The notes under the pieces: generated by a model | Told to the model about the DNA's origin: nothing | Databases searched by the model: none | What the model saw: only the letters and a program-made list of their open reading frames with translations | Shown here: one piece after another, positions 1-9,265 of the stretch | Layout of the letters: each line of letters opens with the position of its first letter | How positions within the stretch are numbered: position 1 is the first letter of the stretch | Position numbers and translations under genes: made by a program | Assembly (NCBI GenBank): GCA_034431315.1 | Contig: DAOUDK010000113.1 | Coordinates: 1 to 64,000 of the forward strand | From: JAUWOY01 sp034431315 | Lineage (GTDB): Bacteria; Chloroflexota; Anaerolineae; VGOG01 | DNA length: 64,000 bases | Reading direction: 5' to 3'

Positions 1-72
1 CGCTTCAATGCTGCCAACGTGCGCTGGCGCGATGGGCGCCTGTTGCACATCTCGGTCGCCCCGCCTGGCTAA
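1..72 (+). CDS. 3' end of an unidentified gene
   Basis: An open frame enters from the left edge and closes with TAA at 70-72, giving a 23-residue C-terminal tail (ends HISVAPPG). Nothing in so short a piece identifies the family. It is judged coding because the frame is open to the edge and the codons match the GC-rich usage of the neighbours. The next gene on the same strand starts about 95 bases further on. Confidence 0.45.
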   Translation, partial: RFNAANVRWRDGRLLHISVAPPG

Positions 73-167
73 TTTCTAATTATGCGATTGTTAAGGTGCT
101 GGTCAAACCTGATGCTAACCATTGCCGAGGGGAGAGAACGCGGAATAAACGAAAGAGGAGGGGGAAA

Positions 168-1772
168 ATGAAGTTCAAAGCTCAAAGCTCAAAGCTCAAA
201 GTTCGAAGTGCGAGCGCGGTTATGCTTCTGTTTATTGTGGCGAGTACGATAATTGGCTCGGCCCAACTGTCACAAAATCAGGCCGAGTGCCCTTACAACC
301 TGCTGGTGAATCCCGGCTTTGAAGATGGGTACAGCGACAGGCTAGACCCCTACGAACCCTGGAAGGGGCCCCAGGGAGAGTTGACCGTGGCTGATGGTTG
401 GGAGCTGTGGTATGATAATGAGCCAGGCACAGATTGCTACAACTACCGACCCGAATACAAGCCAGAGGACGGCTACGCTCACCCAGATCCTTTGCGCGTC
501 CGATCGGGCCAGTACGCTCAGAAGATGTTTACTTCATTCTCCACCCACACAGCGGGCCTCTATCAGCGAGTGGCGGTGCCTGAGGGCAGCCAGGTGGAGT
601 TCTCCATCTGGGTGATGGTATGGTCCAGCTCGGAGGACGATCCCTACCACTCAACCACTCCCGGAGAATACTGGCTCTCGGTGGGCATAGACCCCTACGG
701 CGGCACGAACCCCCTCTCGGAGCAGGTTATCTGGAGCAGCGGGATCGAGTACTACGACGAGCACGCGCAGCTTTCGATTACGGCTGTGGCTCAAGCCGAC
801 CAGGTGACCGTGTTCACCAGAGCGGCCCCGAAATACTGCGTGAAGCACAACGATTCCTACTGGGACGACGCCTGCCTCATCGTCAATCCCCTGCAGAACG
901 CCGATTTCGAGGAGAGCTTCAGCAACAGAGTGGATCCCTATGCCCCAGGGGAGGGCCCGAAGGGCGAATTGACCGTCGCCGACGGCTGGGAGCTGTGGTA
1001 TGACAACGTGCCGGGACAGGGTAGTTACAATTACCGGCCGGAATACAAACCGGAAAACGCCTACCTCTATGGAAGGCGGCGTGTTCGTTCGGGGAGTTTT
1101 GCCCAGAAATTCTTCAACACTTATGCGACTCACACGGCCGGTTTCTATCAGCGGGTACCCGTACTGGAGGGGAGCGAGGTCACCTTCTCCATCTGGGTTC
1201 AGGTTTGGTCCAGCGCCTACGATGACTCCAACGAGTCACGCGATCCTGGGAATTATCGAACTTACGTGGGCATTGACCCCTTTGGGGGCACCGACTGGCA
1301 ATCTGGGGCGATAATCTGGTCCGAGCCGCTGATGATCTACGACGAATGGGTTAAACTCGACATCTCTGCCGTGGCTCAAGCCGACCATGTCACCGTCTTC
1401 ACCAAAGGCGCCCCTGAGTGGCCTGTGAAGCACAACGACTCCTACTGGGACGACGCTCGTCTCATCATCCACCTCCCGACGCCCACGCCGACAGCCACGC
1501 CTACAGCGACACCCACGGCCACGCCGACAGCTACGCCAACACCTACCCCTGTAAAAGTTTTCCTGCCTCTGGTGTTGAAGAACTACGGCACGCCCATTCC
1601 AACCGCGACCCCAACTTCTACCAGCACAAGCACACCAACGCCAACCTACACCCCCACCAACACCCTAACGCCATCGCCAACAGCTACAGAGACGCCCACA
1701 CTGACGGCCACACCTACGCCTACGGCGACGCCCACGGTCACACCGACACCCACACCTACGACTGGCGGGTGA
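168..1772 (+). CDS. Secreted protein with two tandem NPGFE-type (CBM-like) domains and Thr/Pro tail
   Basis: This is probably a surface-exposed or secreted protein of 534 residues. The start at 168 is chosen because GAGGAGGGGG lies just upstream and a signal peptide follows (charged start, hydrophobic core at about residues 17-31). Two homologous domains of about 190 residues follow (about 44-238 and 241-435). Each opens with an NxGFE/NADFEE-like motif, contains GELTVADGWELWYDN, and ends with KHNDSYWDDA; the type resembles carbohydrate-binding jelly rolls of the CBM4/9 kind, but ligand binding is inference. A Thr/Pro linker then precedes VFLPLVLKNY (about 461-470), a motif usually terminal in this type of secreted protein; here another Thr/Pro-rich tail of about 60 residues follows it. 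The basic N-region contains a CTCAAAG micro-repeat (about 171-207). Confidence 0.75.
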   Translation: MKFKAQSSKLKVRSASAVMLLFIVASTIIGSAQLSQNQAECPYNLLVNPGFEDGYSDRLDPYEPWKGPQGELTVADGWELWYDNEPGTDCYNYRPEYKPEDGYAHPDPLRVRSGQYAQKMFTSFSTHTAGLYQRVAVPEGSQVEFSIWVMVWSSSEDDPYHSTTPGEYWLSVGIDPYGGTNPLSEQVIWSSGIEYYDEHAQLSITAVAQADQVTVFTRAAPKYCVKHNDSYWDDACLIVNPLQNADFEESFSNRVDPYAPGEGPKGELTVADGWELWYDNVPGQGSYNYRPEYKPENAYLYGRRRVRSGSFAQKFFNTYATHTAGFYQRVPVLEGSEVTFSIWVQVWSSAYDDSNESRDPGNYRTYVGIDPFGGTDWQSGAIIWSEPLMIYDEWVKLDISAVAQADHVTVFTKGAPEWPVKHNDSYWDDARLIIHLPTPTPTATPTATPTATPTATPTPTPVKVFLPLVLKNYGTPIPTATPTSTSTSTPTPTYTPTNTLTPSPTATETPTLTATPTPTATPTVTPTPTPTTGG

Positions 1773-1799
1773 GGGTCATGTTAGAGGTGGTTCACCTCT

Positions 1800-2447
1800 T
1801 TAACTTCGCAGCCCCTTGACCAACTTGGCCCAGGTGGAGGCCAGATGGATCAAGGGAGTGGTCAGGCGCCCCACGATCTGTCCCTGGGCCAGGCTGCGCA
1901 GGAACTCATCCTTACCATTGAAGGCGGGCATCTCCACGTAGGCACGGCCGATCTCCCAGGCGATGTGGGCGTCGCTGCCAGCGGTTGCCAGCAGCCCCCA
2001 CTCACGCGCCAGATCCAGGGCGCGGCGGTTGTCGGCGGGGAATGTGGTGCGGGCGTTGAAGACCTCCAGCAGATCCACCTGCTCGATGACGCTGAGCAGA
2101 TGGGTCAGGCCCATGGCCTCGCGGCGCAGCCGGTCCAGAGGATGAGAGACGCCAACCACGCCCCCCTGCTCGCGCACGCGGGCAATAGCCTCCCGAACAG
2201 GAAGTCCCTTGGGCACCTCCTCTTTCAAGAAGTAAGCGATGATCTCGCCCACATCGGTCTTGATTTCTTCGCCCACGATAACCAAATCGGGGGCCATCTC
2301 CAAAAGAGCTATGGCCCCCGCAATGGTGTTATGATCGGTGATGGCCACTTTGCCCAGGCCCCGCTTCCGACAGGCCTCGATCACCGCCTCCAGGGACGCG
2401 AGCGAATCTCCAGAGTAGCAAGTGTGGACGTGGAAGTCAACCTTCAT
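1800..2447 (-). CDS. PHP-domain metal-dependent phosphoesterase
   Basis: A 215-residue PHP (polymerase and histidinol phosphatase) domain protein, length normal for the stand-alone family. Metal-ligand motifs are visible: HVH at residues 6-8, a TDHN motif at about 37-40, a Glu-rich strand with GEE at about 59-61, SHP at about 101 and the GSDAH motif near 158. Relatives hydrolyse small phosphoesters such as nucleoside 3',5'-bisphosphates or histidinol phosphate; the substrate cannot be told from sequence. It lies downstream of the DUF362 gene on the same strand, separated by a micro-repeat block, and converges with the secreted-protein gene. The start has AGGGATG upstream. Confidence 0.85.
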   Translation of the reverse strand: MKVDFHVHTCYSGDSLASLEAVIEACRKRGLGKVAITDHNTIAGAIALLEMAPDLVIVGEEIKTDVGEIIAYFLKEEVPKGLPVREAIARVREQGGVVGVSHPLDRLRREAMGLTHLLSVIEQVDLLEVFNARTTFPADNRRALDLAREWGLLATAGSDAHIAWEIGRAYVEMPAFNGKDEFLRSLAQGQIVGRLTTPLIHLASTWAKLVKGLRS

Positions 2448-2461
2448 AATCGCATCCCTAC

Positions 2462-2533
2462 AGTATTGGAGGTTAGAGGTTGGAAGTTGGAATCCAATTT
2501 CTAATCTCTAATTTCTAATTTCCAACCCCTCAT
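2462..2533. repeat. Degenerate micro-repeat block (TTGGAAGTTGG / CTCTAATTTCTAATTT family)
   Basis: A stretch of alternating ggttgg, gaagttgg and tctaatttctaattt units between the PHP and DUF362 genes. It supplies the last codons and the stop of the DUF362 gene (KLEIRD then TAG). Related units recur at 30.2 kb, 32.2 kb, 44.0 kb and 45.3 kb. Confidence 0.8.
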
Positions 2534-3733
2534 CAGCCGCCACAACCCCCACAGGAGTCCACCAGCCAGGAGAGCCGCTCCGCCCAGGGCAATGGCGGCC
2601 GTCTGGGGCTCAATGCCCGGCATCACTACCTCCCCATCGCCGTAGCTCTTGAAGAGCTGCCCCCACTTGGTCTCCAGAGCCTTTTCTACCCGCTTGCGGC
2701 CCACGAAGGGATACCAGTAGACGTTGTGATAGAGGTTAGAGGCCAGGTAGGACCAGGGCACCAGAGGCGAACGCAACAAGAGCGGCTCCAGCGGGTGCAG
2801 CCAGCCGTGATAGATGGCCTTCTGCCCACGGCTGGCGAAGGTATCCTCCTGGATAAAGCCCCAGTCCTCGCCCGAGATGTCGTAGCCCACGACTTCGATG
2901 TCTTTGGGATCGCCCACCCCCAGCCCCAGCTCATGAGCCAGTCGAATGAACTTGAGGGACATGGGGTCGAAGCCCTGCAGTTTAGCGGAGATGGCATCAA
3001 TGGCCACCTGATCCGCCGACGCCAGGATGATGTCCTTCTCATGCCAGCGCATGGCCCGGGGACCCGGCCCGTCGCCAGCGAAAGTGCCGTCCATCACGGC
3101 GAAGAGGCCGGGATGGATCTCCTGCTGAATGGTCAGGAGGTCCACTATCGTCTCGTCTATGACCGCGTGAGTCCAGTGGCGTTTCTCGGAGAGTAATCCG
3201 CCGAAAGCGTTCTTCATGGCCCCGGTGATCACGGTGAAGACGTGGGTTTTCACAGTTGGTAACTGGATAATGTTTTTGCCGATGAACATCTTGGGGATCT
3301 TTACCCCTTCAGGGTAGATGCGATCCAGCACCAACATGGGCGCTTTGGGCTCGTAGACCACCCACTCCACTTGTGGCTCGTAGAGATGGACGTTCCTCAC
3401 GCCGTATTGATCCACGATGATCTTTTGCTTGTTATTGCGCTCGGCCACGTAGGCGTCCACGACGACGGTGTTGTTCTGGCCACCGATGAGGTTCTGGTAG
3501 CCGTCGTCCTGCAGGGTCTTGATCACGCCCTCCAACTGCCAGGGCACGGTGGAGCAGGCCGGGTACCAGGTCTGCCAGGAGACGTTGATCTTGAGGATGG
3601 TCTCCACATCCTTGGGCAGAGCCTCCTGGTAACCCGCCAGATGCATCAACTGGCGATAGTCTTCTAACACCGTATCAGGGGTGGTTTTGAGCACAGCCAC
3701 CTTGCCCCTGCCGGGAAAGTCTCTGATAGTCAT
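2501..3733 (-). CDS. DUF362 domain protein with C-terminal membrane helix
   Basis: A 410-residue protein of the DUF362 family, whose members are often associated with iron-sulfur proteins but have no settled activity. Family-type blocks seen include KINVSWQTW near the start, LPTVKTHVFTVITGAMKN in the middle and AMRWHEKDIILASADQVAIDAISAKL. No ferredoxin-like CxxCxxC cluster is present. A hydrophobic helix near the C-terminus (AIALGGAALLAGGLLWGLW) predicts a tail anchor. The start at 3733 is preferred over an upstream GTG/TTG because AAGGAGGACCTA sits immediately before this ATG. The final residues KLEIRD and the stop come from a micro-repeat; an unrelated gene at 45.3 kb ends with the same residues. 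Confidence 0.85.
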   Translation of the reverse strand: MTIRDFPGRGKVAVLKTTPDTVLEDYRQLMHLAGYQEALPKDVETILKINVSWQTWYPACSTVPWQLEGVIKTLQDDGYQNLIGGQNNTVVVDAYVAERNNKQKIIVDQYGVRNVHLYEPQVEWVVYEPKAPMLVLDRIYPEGVKIPKMFIGKNIIQLPTVKTHVFTVITGAMKNAFGGLLSEKRHWTHAVIDETIVDLLTIQQEIHPGLFAVMDGTFAGDGPGPRAMRWHEKDIILASADQVAIDAISAKLQGFDPMSLKFIRLAHELGLGVGDPKDIEVVGYDISGEDWGFIQEDTFASRGQKAIYHGWLHPLEPLLLRSPLVPWSYLASNLYHNVYWYPFVGRKRVEKALETKWGQLFKSYGDGEVVMPGIEPQTAAIALGGAALLAGGLLWGLWRLMRGWKLEIRD

Positions 3734-3754
3734 TAGGTCCTCCTTTTCATTCTC

Positions 3755-3789
3755 AAGGTGCAACGCACTTCGGAAGTGCGTTGCACCTT
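3755..3789. repeat. Perfect 16-bp inverted repeat hairpin
   Basis: Two perfect 16-bp arms (starting AAGGTGCAACGCACTT) around CGG, so the top of the stem could form a cUUCGg-type tetraloop. It lies between the pheT stop and the DUF362 start. No U-run follows on the minus strand, so it reads more like a dispersed palindromic repeat than a classical terminator. Confidence 0.7.
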
Positions 3790-3796
3790 AATTCAG

Positions 3797-6325
3797 TCAA
3801 GCCCGCAGTTCGGCCCCTAACTTCTCGGCCAGGCGCCGCACGATGCGCTCCTGCACCTTGGCCACTTCGTCATCGGTTAGGGTCCGATCCTCGGCCTGGT
3901 AGGTCAGGGAATAGGCCAGGCTTTTCTTGCCGGGCGGGATCTGCTCGCCCCGGTACAGGTCGAACAGCCGGGCATCCTGCAACAACTGGCCGCCGGAAGC
4001 GAGTATCGCCTGCCGCACCTCCTCAGCCGACAGTTTCTCGTCCACGACCAGGGCCACGTCCTGCACTACGGCCGGGAAGCGGGAGATGGGCTGCATGGTG
4101 CGCACCTCGCCCACCTGGGCCAACAGAGCCTCCAGGTCGAACTCCAGCGCGCCGACGGGCTGGGCCGGCAGGTCAAAAGCCTCCCGCACCAGCGGGTGCA
4201 GTTCCCCCATCACGCCCACCTCACTGCCCCCGACGTTTACCTGGGCACAGCGGCCCGGATGGAAGGCGGGATGATCTCCCGGCTCGAACGTCCCCCCCAG
4301 CCCCAGCCCAGCTAGCAACGTCTCTACCACTCCCTTGAGGTCGTAGAAGCCCAGAGGGGCGCTGTCCTGCCCCGCCAGCCACGAGCGGGCCTCTCGCGGG
4401 CCGGTCATCACTATGCCCAGCCGGAGCGGCTCGTTGGGTAGCGTTTGCCCCTCCACCGACAGGTAGACCGCGCCGATCTCGAAGATGGCCACCCGGTCGT
4501 GGAAACGCAGGTTCTCACGAGTGGTGTGAAGCAGAGAGGGAAGCAGCGTCTGCCGCAGGTGAGCCCGCTCGGCTGAGAGGGGGTTGAGCACGTACAGCCC
4601 CCCCTCATCCCTCCCCCACAATTGGGGGGGGCTAGGGGGGGGCACCAGCGAGTAGGTGATGACCTCGTCCAGCCCACAACTGACCAGGAGGTCGCGCACG
4701 CGCTCGGCTCCTTCCAGGCGGGGGTTGGCCCGCTGCGGCGGCAGCTCGTCGCGCAAGAGCGTCGTCGGGAAGCGGTCGTAGCCCCAGATGCGGCCCACCT
4801 CCTCGACCAGGTCTACGGGGCGCGTGATGTCCAGGCGGTGGGAGGGAACTGTTACGTTCAAGGTTTCGAGTTTCATAGTTTCAGGTTCCCCGCTATCTGT
4901 TGAACCTGAAACTTGAAACTTTGAAACCTGAAACTCAAGAGAGGTGAGGATGCGGACGATTTCGTCGGTTGGGATCTCGATGCCCAGGATACGGGCGACG
5001 TAGGCCGGATCGAATTCGATCACCCGCTGCGGCTGGCGGCCGGGGTACAGGTCGCCGATGACGGGGACGACGGTGCCGCCGCCCAGTTCCGCCATCAAGT
5101 GGGCCGCTCGCGCGGCGGCCTTCACCGTCAATTCCGGGTCCACCCGCCGCCCGAACCGCTGGCTGGCATCGCTGGTCAGTGCCAGCAGGCGGGAGGTGCG
5201 GCGGACGTTGAGGAAGTTGAAGTTGGCCGCTTCCAGGAGGACGTCGGTCGTTTCCTCAGTGACCTCGCTCTTCAGTCCACCCATCACACCAGCCACCGCC
5301 ACGGGGCCGCCTCCGTCAGTGATGAGCAGCATCTCCTGGTCGAAGGTGCGCAGCTCTCCGTCGAGGGTCGCCATCTGCTCGCCGGGGCGGGCGCGGCGCA
5401 CGATGATGGCCGGCCGGTCGTCGCCAGGCCCGGATCGCAGGAGATGGTAATCGAAGGCGTGCAGCGGTTGCCCCGACTCCAGCATCACGTAGTTGGTGAT
5501 GTCCACGACGTTGTTGATGGGGCGCATCCCGGCGCGGCGCAGGCGCATCTGCATCCAGAAGGGGGAAGGCCCCACGCTCACGCCCAGGATGAAGGCTGCT
5601 GAGTAGCGCGGGCACAGGTCGGGATCAGGGATCTCCAACTCTAAAAAATCGGGAGTGGGAGTCAGCTCTGCCGGATGTCGCTCCAGCACCTCAAGGGCAT
5701 CCCTCCTGAGGGGCAGGTTCAGCAATGCCGCCGCCTCACGGGCGATGCCGAGGACTGAGTACAGGTGGCCGAACGGCCCTTTGATGTCTAACTCCAGCAC
5801 AGCGTCACCCAGGTACTCGACCAGCGGCGTGCCGACGGGTGCGTCATCGGACAGGTAGATGATGTCCACGTGGTCGTCGGAGAGGCCCAGCTCTTTCTCC
5901 GAGCAGACCATGGCCCGCGAGGGGACGCCGCGGATCTTGGTCTTCTTCAGCTTCATGATGCGCCAGCCCTCGGCGTGGCCGTCGTAGAGACGCGCGCCCT
6001 CCTTGGCGAAGGCCACCTTCAAATGCAAATCGTCCTGCCCCCGCATCTCCAGCAAGCTGGGGGGACCGGCCACGACGACCTCTCGCTCCGAGCCGCCGTA
6101 CTCCACCTCGGCCAGCACCAGCCTATCGGCGTTGGGGTGGTAATGGACGGCGCGGAGCTCGCCTACCACGATTCTCTCCGGATCCCAGGGTAGCTCGGCC
6201 TCCGGCAGGCCGATGTATTCGATGGTCTCCACCTCCAGCCCGGCCAACGTCAGGCGCTCGGCCAGTTCCTTAACGGGGATTGTGATATCCACATAGTCTT
6301 TGAGCCAGGAAAGAGGAACTTGCAT
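3797..6325 (-). CDS. pheT: Phenylalanine--tRNA ligase beta subunit
   Basis: Beta chain of the (alpha-beta)2 enzyme that charges tRNA-Phe in the cytoplasm. At 842 residues it is close to the usual length. Domains in order: N-terminal helix and EMAP-like tRNA-binding domain (to about 150), B3/4 editing domain (about 210-390, with MRPINNVVDITNYVMLE), B5 domain (about 420-510), catalytic-like core, and C-terminal FDX-ACB anticodon-binding domain (from about 750, SRFPAVVQDVALVV). TTTAGGAGG precedes the ATG. Odd points: about 27 residues (about 462-489) in the B5 region are encoded by a FQVSKFQVS/MKLETL micro-repeat, inserted in frame before VTVPSHRLDITRPVDLVEEV; and the pheS partner lies 8 kb upstream instead of adjacent. 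Confidence 0.97.
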   Translation of the reverse strand: MQVPLSWLKDYVDITIPVKELAERLTLAGLEVETIEYIGLPEAELPWDPERIVVGELRAVHYHPNADRLVLAEVEYGGSEREVVVAGPPSLLEMRGQDDLHLKVAFAKEGARLYDGHAEGWRIMKLKKTKIRGVPSRAMVCSEKELGLSDDHVDIIYLSDDAPVGTPLVEYLGDAVLELDIKGPFGHLYSVLGIAREAAALLNLPLRRDALEVLERHPAELTPTPDFLELEIPDPDLCPRYSAAFILGVSVGPSPFWMQMRLRRAGMRPINNVVDITNYVMLESGQPLHAFDYHLLRSGPGDDRPAIIVRRARPGEQMATLDGELRTFDQEMLLITDGGGPVAVAGVMGGLKSEVTEETTDVLLEAANFNFLNVRRTSRLLALTSDASQRFGRRVDPELTVKAAARAAHLMAELGGGTVVPVIGDLYPGRQPQRVIEFDPAYVARILGIEIPTDEIVRILTSLEFQVSKFQVSGSTDSGEPETMKLETLNVTVPSHRLDITRPVDLVEEVGRIWGYDRFPTTLLRDELPPQRANPRLEGAERVRDLLVSCGLDEVITYSLVPPPSPPQLWGRDEGGLYVLNPLSAERAHLRQTLLPSLLHTTRENLRFHDRVAIFEIGAVYLSVEGQTLPNEPLRLGIVMTGPREARSWLAGQDSAPLGFYDLKGVVETLLAGLGLGGTFEPGDHPAFHPGRCAQVNVGGSEVGVMGELHPLVREAFDLPAQPVGALEFDLEALLAQVGEVRTMQPISRFPAVVQDVALVVDEKLSAEEVRQAILASGGQLLQDARLFDLYRGEQIPPGKKSLAYSLTYQAEDRTLTDDEVAKVQERIVRRLAEKLGAELRA
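4858..4938. repeat. In-frame micro-repeat insertion inside pheT
   Basis: About 81 bases of gtttcaggttt / aacctgaaact units, partly arranged as an inverted repeat (AGGTTC ... GAACCT), within the B5-domain part of pheT. The length is a multiple of three and contains no stop in the pheT frame. The equivalent position in ordinary PheT proteins is, as far as known from the family, a short loop. Confidence 0.75.
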
Positions 6326-6367
6326 TGCGTTTCCTCCTAAATAGTATACTACCTGTGATAGAATTGC

Positions 6368-7411
6368 CTACCAACTAGCTCTGTCAACGATTTCTCTAAT
6401 GCTGCTCAGTACATGGTCAACATCTTCATAACTAATATGCCTGTGGGTTACCATCCGGACACCAGTGGGAGACACCTGGCCGGCCGTAATATTGTACTTT
6501 CTCAATCGCCCGATAAACCCTTTACTGCTTATCCCAACGTTCTTCACATCATAGATCACTATGTTCGTCTGAACCGTTTCAATATCTACGCTGATCCCCT
6601 CTATCTGTATCAGTCCTCTAGCCAAATATTGGGCTACCTCATGATCCTCGCGCAATCGGTCGATCATATCTGTCAGAGCAACGATGCCGGCAGCCGCAAT
6701 CACACCAACCTGTCGCATCCCACCTCCTAACATCTTTCTAGCTTTGCGAGCCTTAGAGATGAATTCTTCAGTGCCGGCTACAATCGAACCGACGGGAGCA
6801 CTTAAGCCTTTTGACAAACAGAACATCACTGAGTCAGAATATCTTGTCAACTGACGCGCATCAACTCCTAAAGCAATCGCGGCATTGAATATTCTAGCAC
6901 CATCCAAGTGAACGACAAGACCGTTTTCCTTGGCAACCTGACCTATTGCAGCAAGCTGTGCTTCAGACAAAACCGTTCCCCCTGCACGATTGTGGCTACT
7001 CTCTACACATATTAGACTCGTGCGCGCATTGTGAATGTTTGGGGTGCGAATCGCTTGTTGAATATCATCCACCAACATCGCGCCATGTTTCCCATCTATT
7101 GGCCGCGGCACTAACCCAGCAATCCGAGATAGACCACCAACTTCAAAGTTATAAATGTGCGAGCTAGCTCCAAGGATTACCTCGTCACCTGGCGTGGTTT
7201 GAGAAAGCAGAGAAATCAAATTCCCCATGGTGCCGCTAGGGACAAAAAGCGCGGCTTCTTTTCCGACCTTTTCGGCAGCCAGCGCCTCCAGTTTCTTGAC
7301 TGTAGGGTCCTCATGATAAACGTCGTCTCCCACTTTTGCATTGCGCATGGCATCCAACATAGATTCTGTTGGCATTGTTACGGTATCACTTATCAGATGG
7401 ATAACTTTCAT
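6368..7411 (-). CDS. ltaE: Low-specificity L-threonine aldolase
   Basis: PLP enzyme of the beta-eliminating lyase/threonine aldolase family that cleaves L-threonine or allo-threonine to glycine and acetaldehyde. It has 347 residues, the normal length. Family motifs: DTVTMPTESMLDAM at the start, GDDVYHEDPTV at 28-38, FVPSGTMGN at 56-64, HLDGARIFNA at 168-177 and the PLP lysine K201 in SVMFCLSKGLSAPVGS. GAGGG precedes the start. It sits 42 bases upstream of pheT and 59 bases downstream of an unknown Rossmann-type gene on the same strand, so the three may be co-transcribed. Base composition is lower in GC than pheT, which fits the idea that this block was inserted between pheS and pheT. Confidence 0.93.
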   Translation of the reverse strand: MKVIHLISDTVTMPTESMLDAMRNAKVGDDVYHEDPTVKKLEALAAEKVGKEAALFVPSGTMGNLISLLSQTTPGDEVILGASSHIYNFEVGGLSRIAGLVPRPIDGKHGAMLVDDIQQAIRTPNIHNARTSLICVESSHNRAGGTVLSEAQLAAIGQVAKENGLVVHLDGARIFNAAIALGVDARQLTRYSDSVMFCLSKGLSAPVGSIVAGTEEFISKARKARKMLGGGMRQVGVIAAAGIVALTDMIDRLREDHEVAQYLARGLIQIEGISVDIETVQTNIVIYDVKNVGISSKGFIGRLRKYNITAGQVSPTGVRMVTHRHISYEDVDHVLSSIREIVDRASW

Positions 7412-7470
7412 CAGACCCTCGGTGATATTTATGATGGGTAGAGCTTGGGGATATCAGAATTCTAATCGCT

Positions 7471-9177
7471 TCATTTTACCCGGTAACCACCTATTTCGTT
7501 ATTGAAAATCCAACCAACCACTGATCCAATGCGAATCTCATCAGATAGATACGCTTCACGTGTCACAGCAGCTGATCCATGACCGCGCAGACGCAAACGC
7601 GCCCGTTCCATTCGTGTGAAGCGCTCTTGCCAATGACTAAAGCTGGTCGGGCGCAGATCTACCCAACCTTTAGCTGCCCAGTTGTCTATATCATCGTCTC
7701 CAATTGGGACCTCACATTCCCCAGCTGCTTCTGGAATCCGAATGGATGGTCCTCTAATAAGCTGATTTCCACTTGGTGTTAGAATAGGTATTCCCACAGA
7801 CGTAATTGTATGTCGCAAATTGGCATCGTCTTGAATACGGCGATACACGGCTTGTGTGAGTTCTCCAGGGGACCGTGCTAGCACTTCGCTTATCTTGCCA
7901 AATTCGATTTTGAGCAATTCTGCCTCCCACAAGAGCTTGGATAGCTCTGGGGGGCCAAGCCTACCCAATGCCACACTATGCGTGTTGGTTTCCCGCTCCA
8001 AACGTTCTAGCTCAGCCAACGCCTGTTGGCGTAGATAGCCAGCACGATAAGTCGGAGGCATTACCGAGCTATCTATCGCAGCGATGACGTCACGTCCAGT
8101 GTTGCTCCCTCTGATCTCTAATACAACTTCTAAAGCGATTTCCTCAGGTGTAACGAACTCCATTTGCCGCAGGGAAGTAATTGCCTCAAATTCACCCTTA
8201 GTAAACAAGCCATTCTCACCAGTATCTACTACGGGTAAGTCTAGTTCCTGCAGTCGTTCAAACCTCCCTTCTGGTAGTTTCAACGCAAGGAGTTCTCCCA
8301 GGGGCTCAACTTGGCTAGCATGAAGATAGGCCTTGCTTCCATGCTGTGATATGGTACGGCAAGTTATTTTGGCATAACCGATCATTGCGCCAGGTTTAAT
8401 CTCTTTGACGATTGGCCCACCTGGGGTTCGAGCCATCAAGAATAAGAGACCAGTATGGGCGAACGCAACTGCAGTCTTCGACATAAGCTTGGCACTAGGT
8501 TTATCCTCACCGTGCGTATATGGAATGTTCAACCCCATGCCCCCAGTGCCAGTCGTGCCGATTTTCAGATACAATCGTGTACCGACTTCACGCATAGCCC
8601 GATAAAGAAGCAGCACATGGCGGATCAATTGAGGTATAGATTGAGAGAGTGCCAACGTCTCAAACGCACGTTCAGTGTCCTTCCACAGCTTCTTGGCGTC
8701 ATCAATGTGATGTGCCACCACCTTTTCCAACAGTGCGTCTATCTGGTTCTTGGCTACAACCGTGGCAGTGTATACGTCTTGATAACTTATCGCTGTAGCT
8801 GTGTTGATACTATCTACGATTACGTTCGGACTATGCTCTCGGATAATCTGCACAAGCCGTGATTGTTCGTAGGCGGTATCAATATCGCCCATCAAATCAT
8901 CATATAGGGCATCGCGACGAATATAACTCTCCAACAGCCTGGGGCGTGACACTTTAGTAAATTCCTCGCGAACAAATACATCACCCCACTCACCAACGAA
9001 TTCGATGCGGCGATCACCGAACATTCGCCTAAGTTCTTTCAGAGCGTCATTAACCTCCTTGCGGTATAGGGATGCGACGACAATCCTTCTTGGCTCTAGG
9101 TCGTGAGCAATACGGCACACTGTCTGCAAACCAACCAACCCGGCCCCACCAAGGACAAGGAAACATTCATCAGCCAT
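7471..9177 (-). CDS. Large Rossmann-fold (SDR/saccharopine-dehydrogenase-like) protein of unknown function
   Basis: A 568-residue soluble protein. The N-terminus carries a dinucleotide-binding motif, LVLGGAGLVGLQTV, followed by RRIVVAS, so it probably binds NAD(P). A further motif, KIGTTGTGGMGLNIPYTHG, lies at about residues 205-223. The C-terminal half has no motif I recognise. The ATG at 9177 is chosen because GGGAGG lies ten bases upstream and the Rossmann strand starts at residue 4; the frame stays open to 9240. It is followed at 59 bases by threonine aldolase. The reaction and substrate are unknown; the Rossmann call rests on the glycine-rich motif alone. Confidence 0.65.
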   Translation of the reverse strand: MADECFLVLGGAGLVGLQTVCRIAHDLEPRRIVVASLYRKEVNDALKELRRMFGDRRIEFVGEWGDVFVREEFTKVSRPRLLESYIRRDALYDDLMGDIDTAYEQSRLVQIIREHSPNVIVDSINTATAISYQDVYTATVVAKNQIDALLEKVVAHHIDDAKKLWKDTERAFETLALSQSIPQLIRHVLLLYRAMREVGTRLYLKIGTTGTGGMGLNIPYTHGEDKPSAKLMSKTAVAFAHTGLLFLMARTPGGPIVKEIKPGAMIGYAKITCRTISQHGSKAYLHASQVEPLGELLALKLPEGRFERLQELDLPVVDTGENGLFTKGEFEAITSLRQMEFVTPEEIALEVVLEIRGSNTGRDVIAAIDSSVMPPTYRAGYLRQQALAELERLERETNTHSVALGRLGPPELSKLLWEAELLKIEFGKISEVLARSPGELTQAVYRRIQDDANLRHTITSVGIPILTPSGNQLIRGPSIRIPEAAGECEVPIGDDDIDNWAAKGWVDLRPTSFSHWQERFTRMERARLRLRGHGSAAVTREAYLSDEIRIGSVVGWIFNNEIGGYRVK

Positions 9178-9265
9178 CGCTACAATACCTCCCAACATCC
9201 ACCACCACTCAATCGTCCAAGCCTTATCAGGTTTCCCCATGAGCCACTCAAGCTAGTCATAGACT

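Noticed and set aside
3755..3789. The perfect hairpin after pheT as a classical terminator
   Set aside because: No U-run follows on the transcribed strand; kept as a palindromic repeat.
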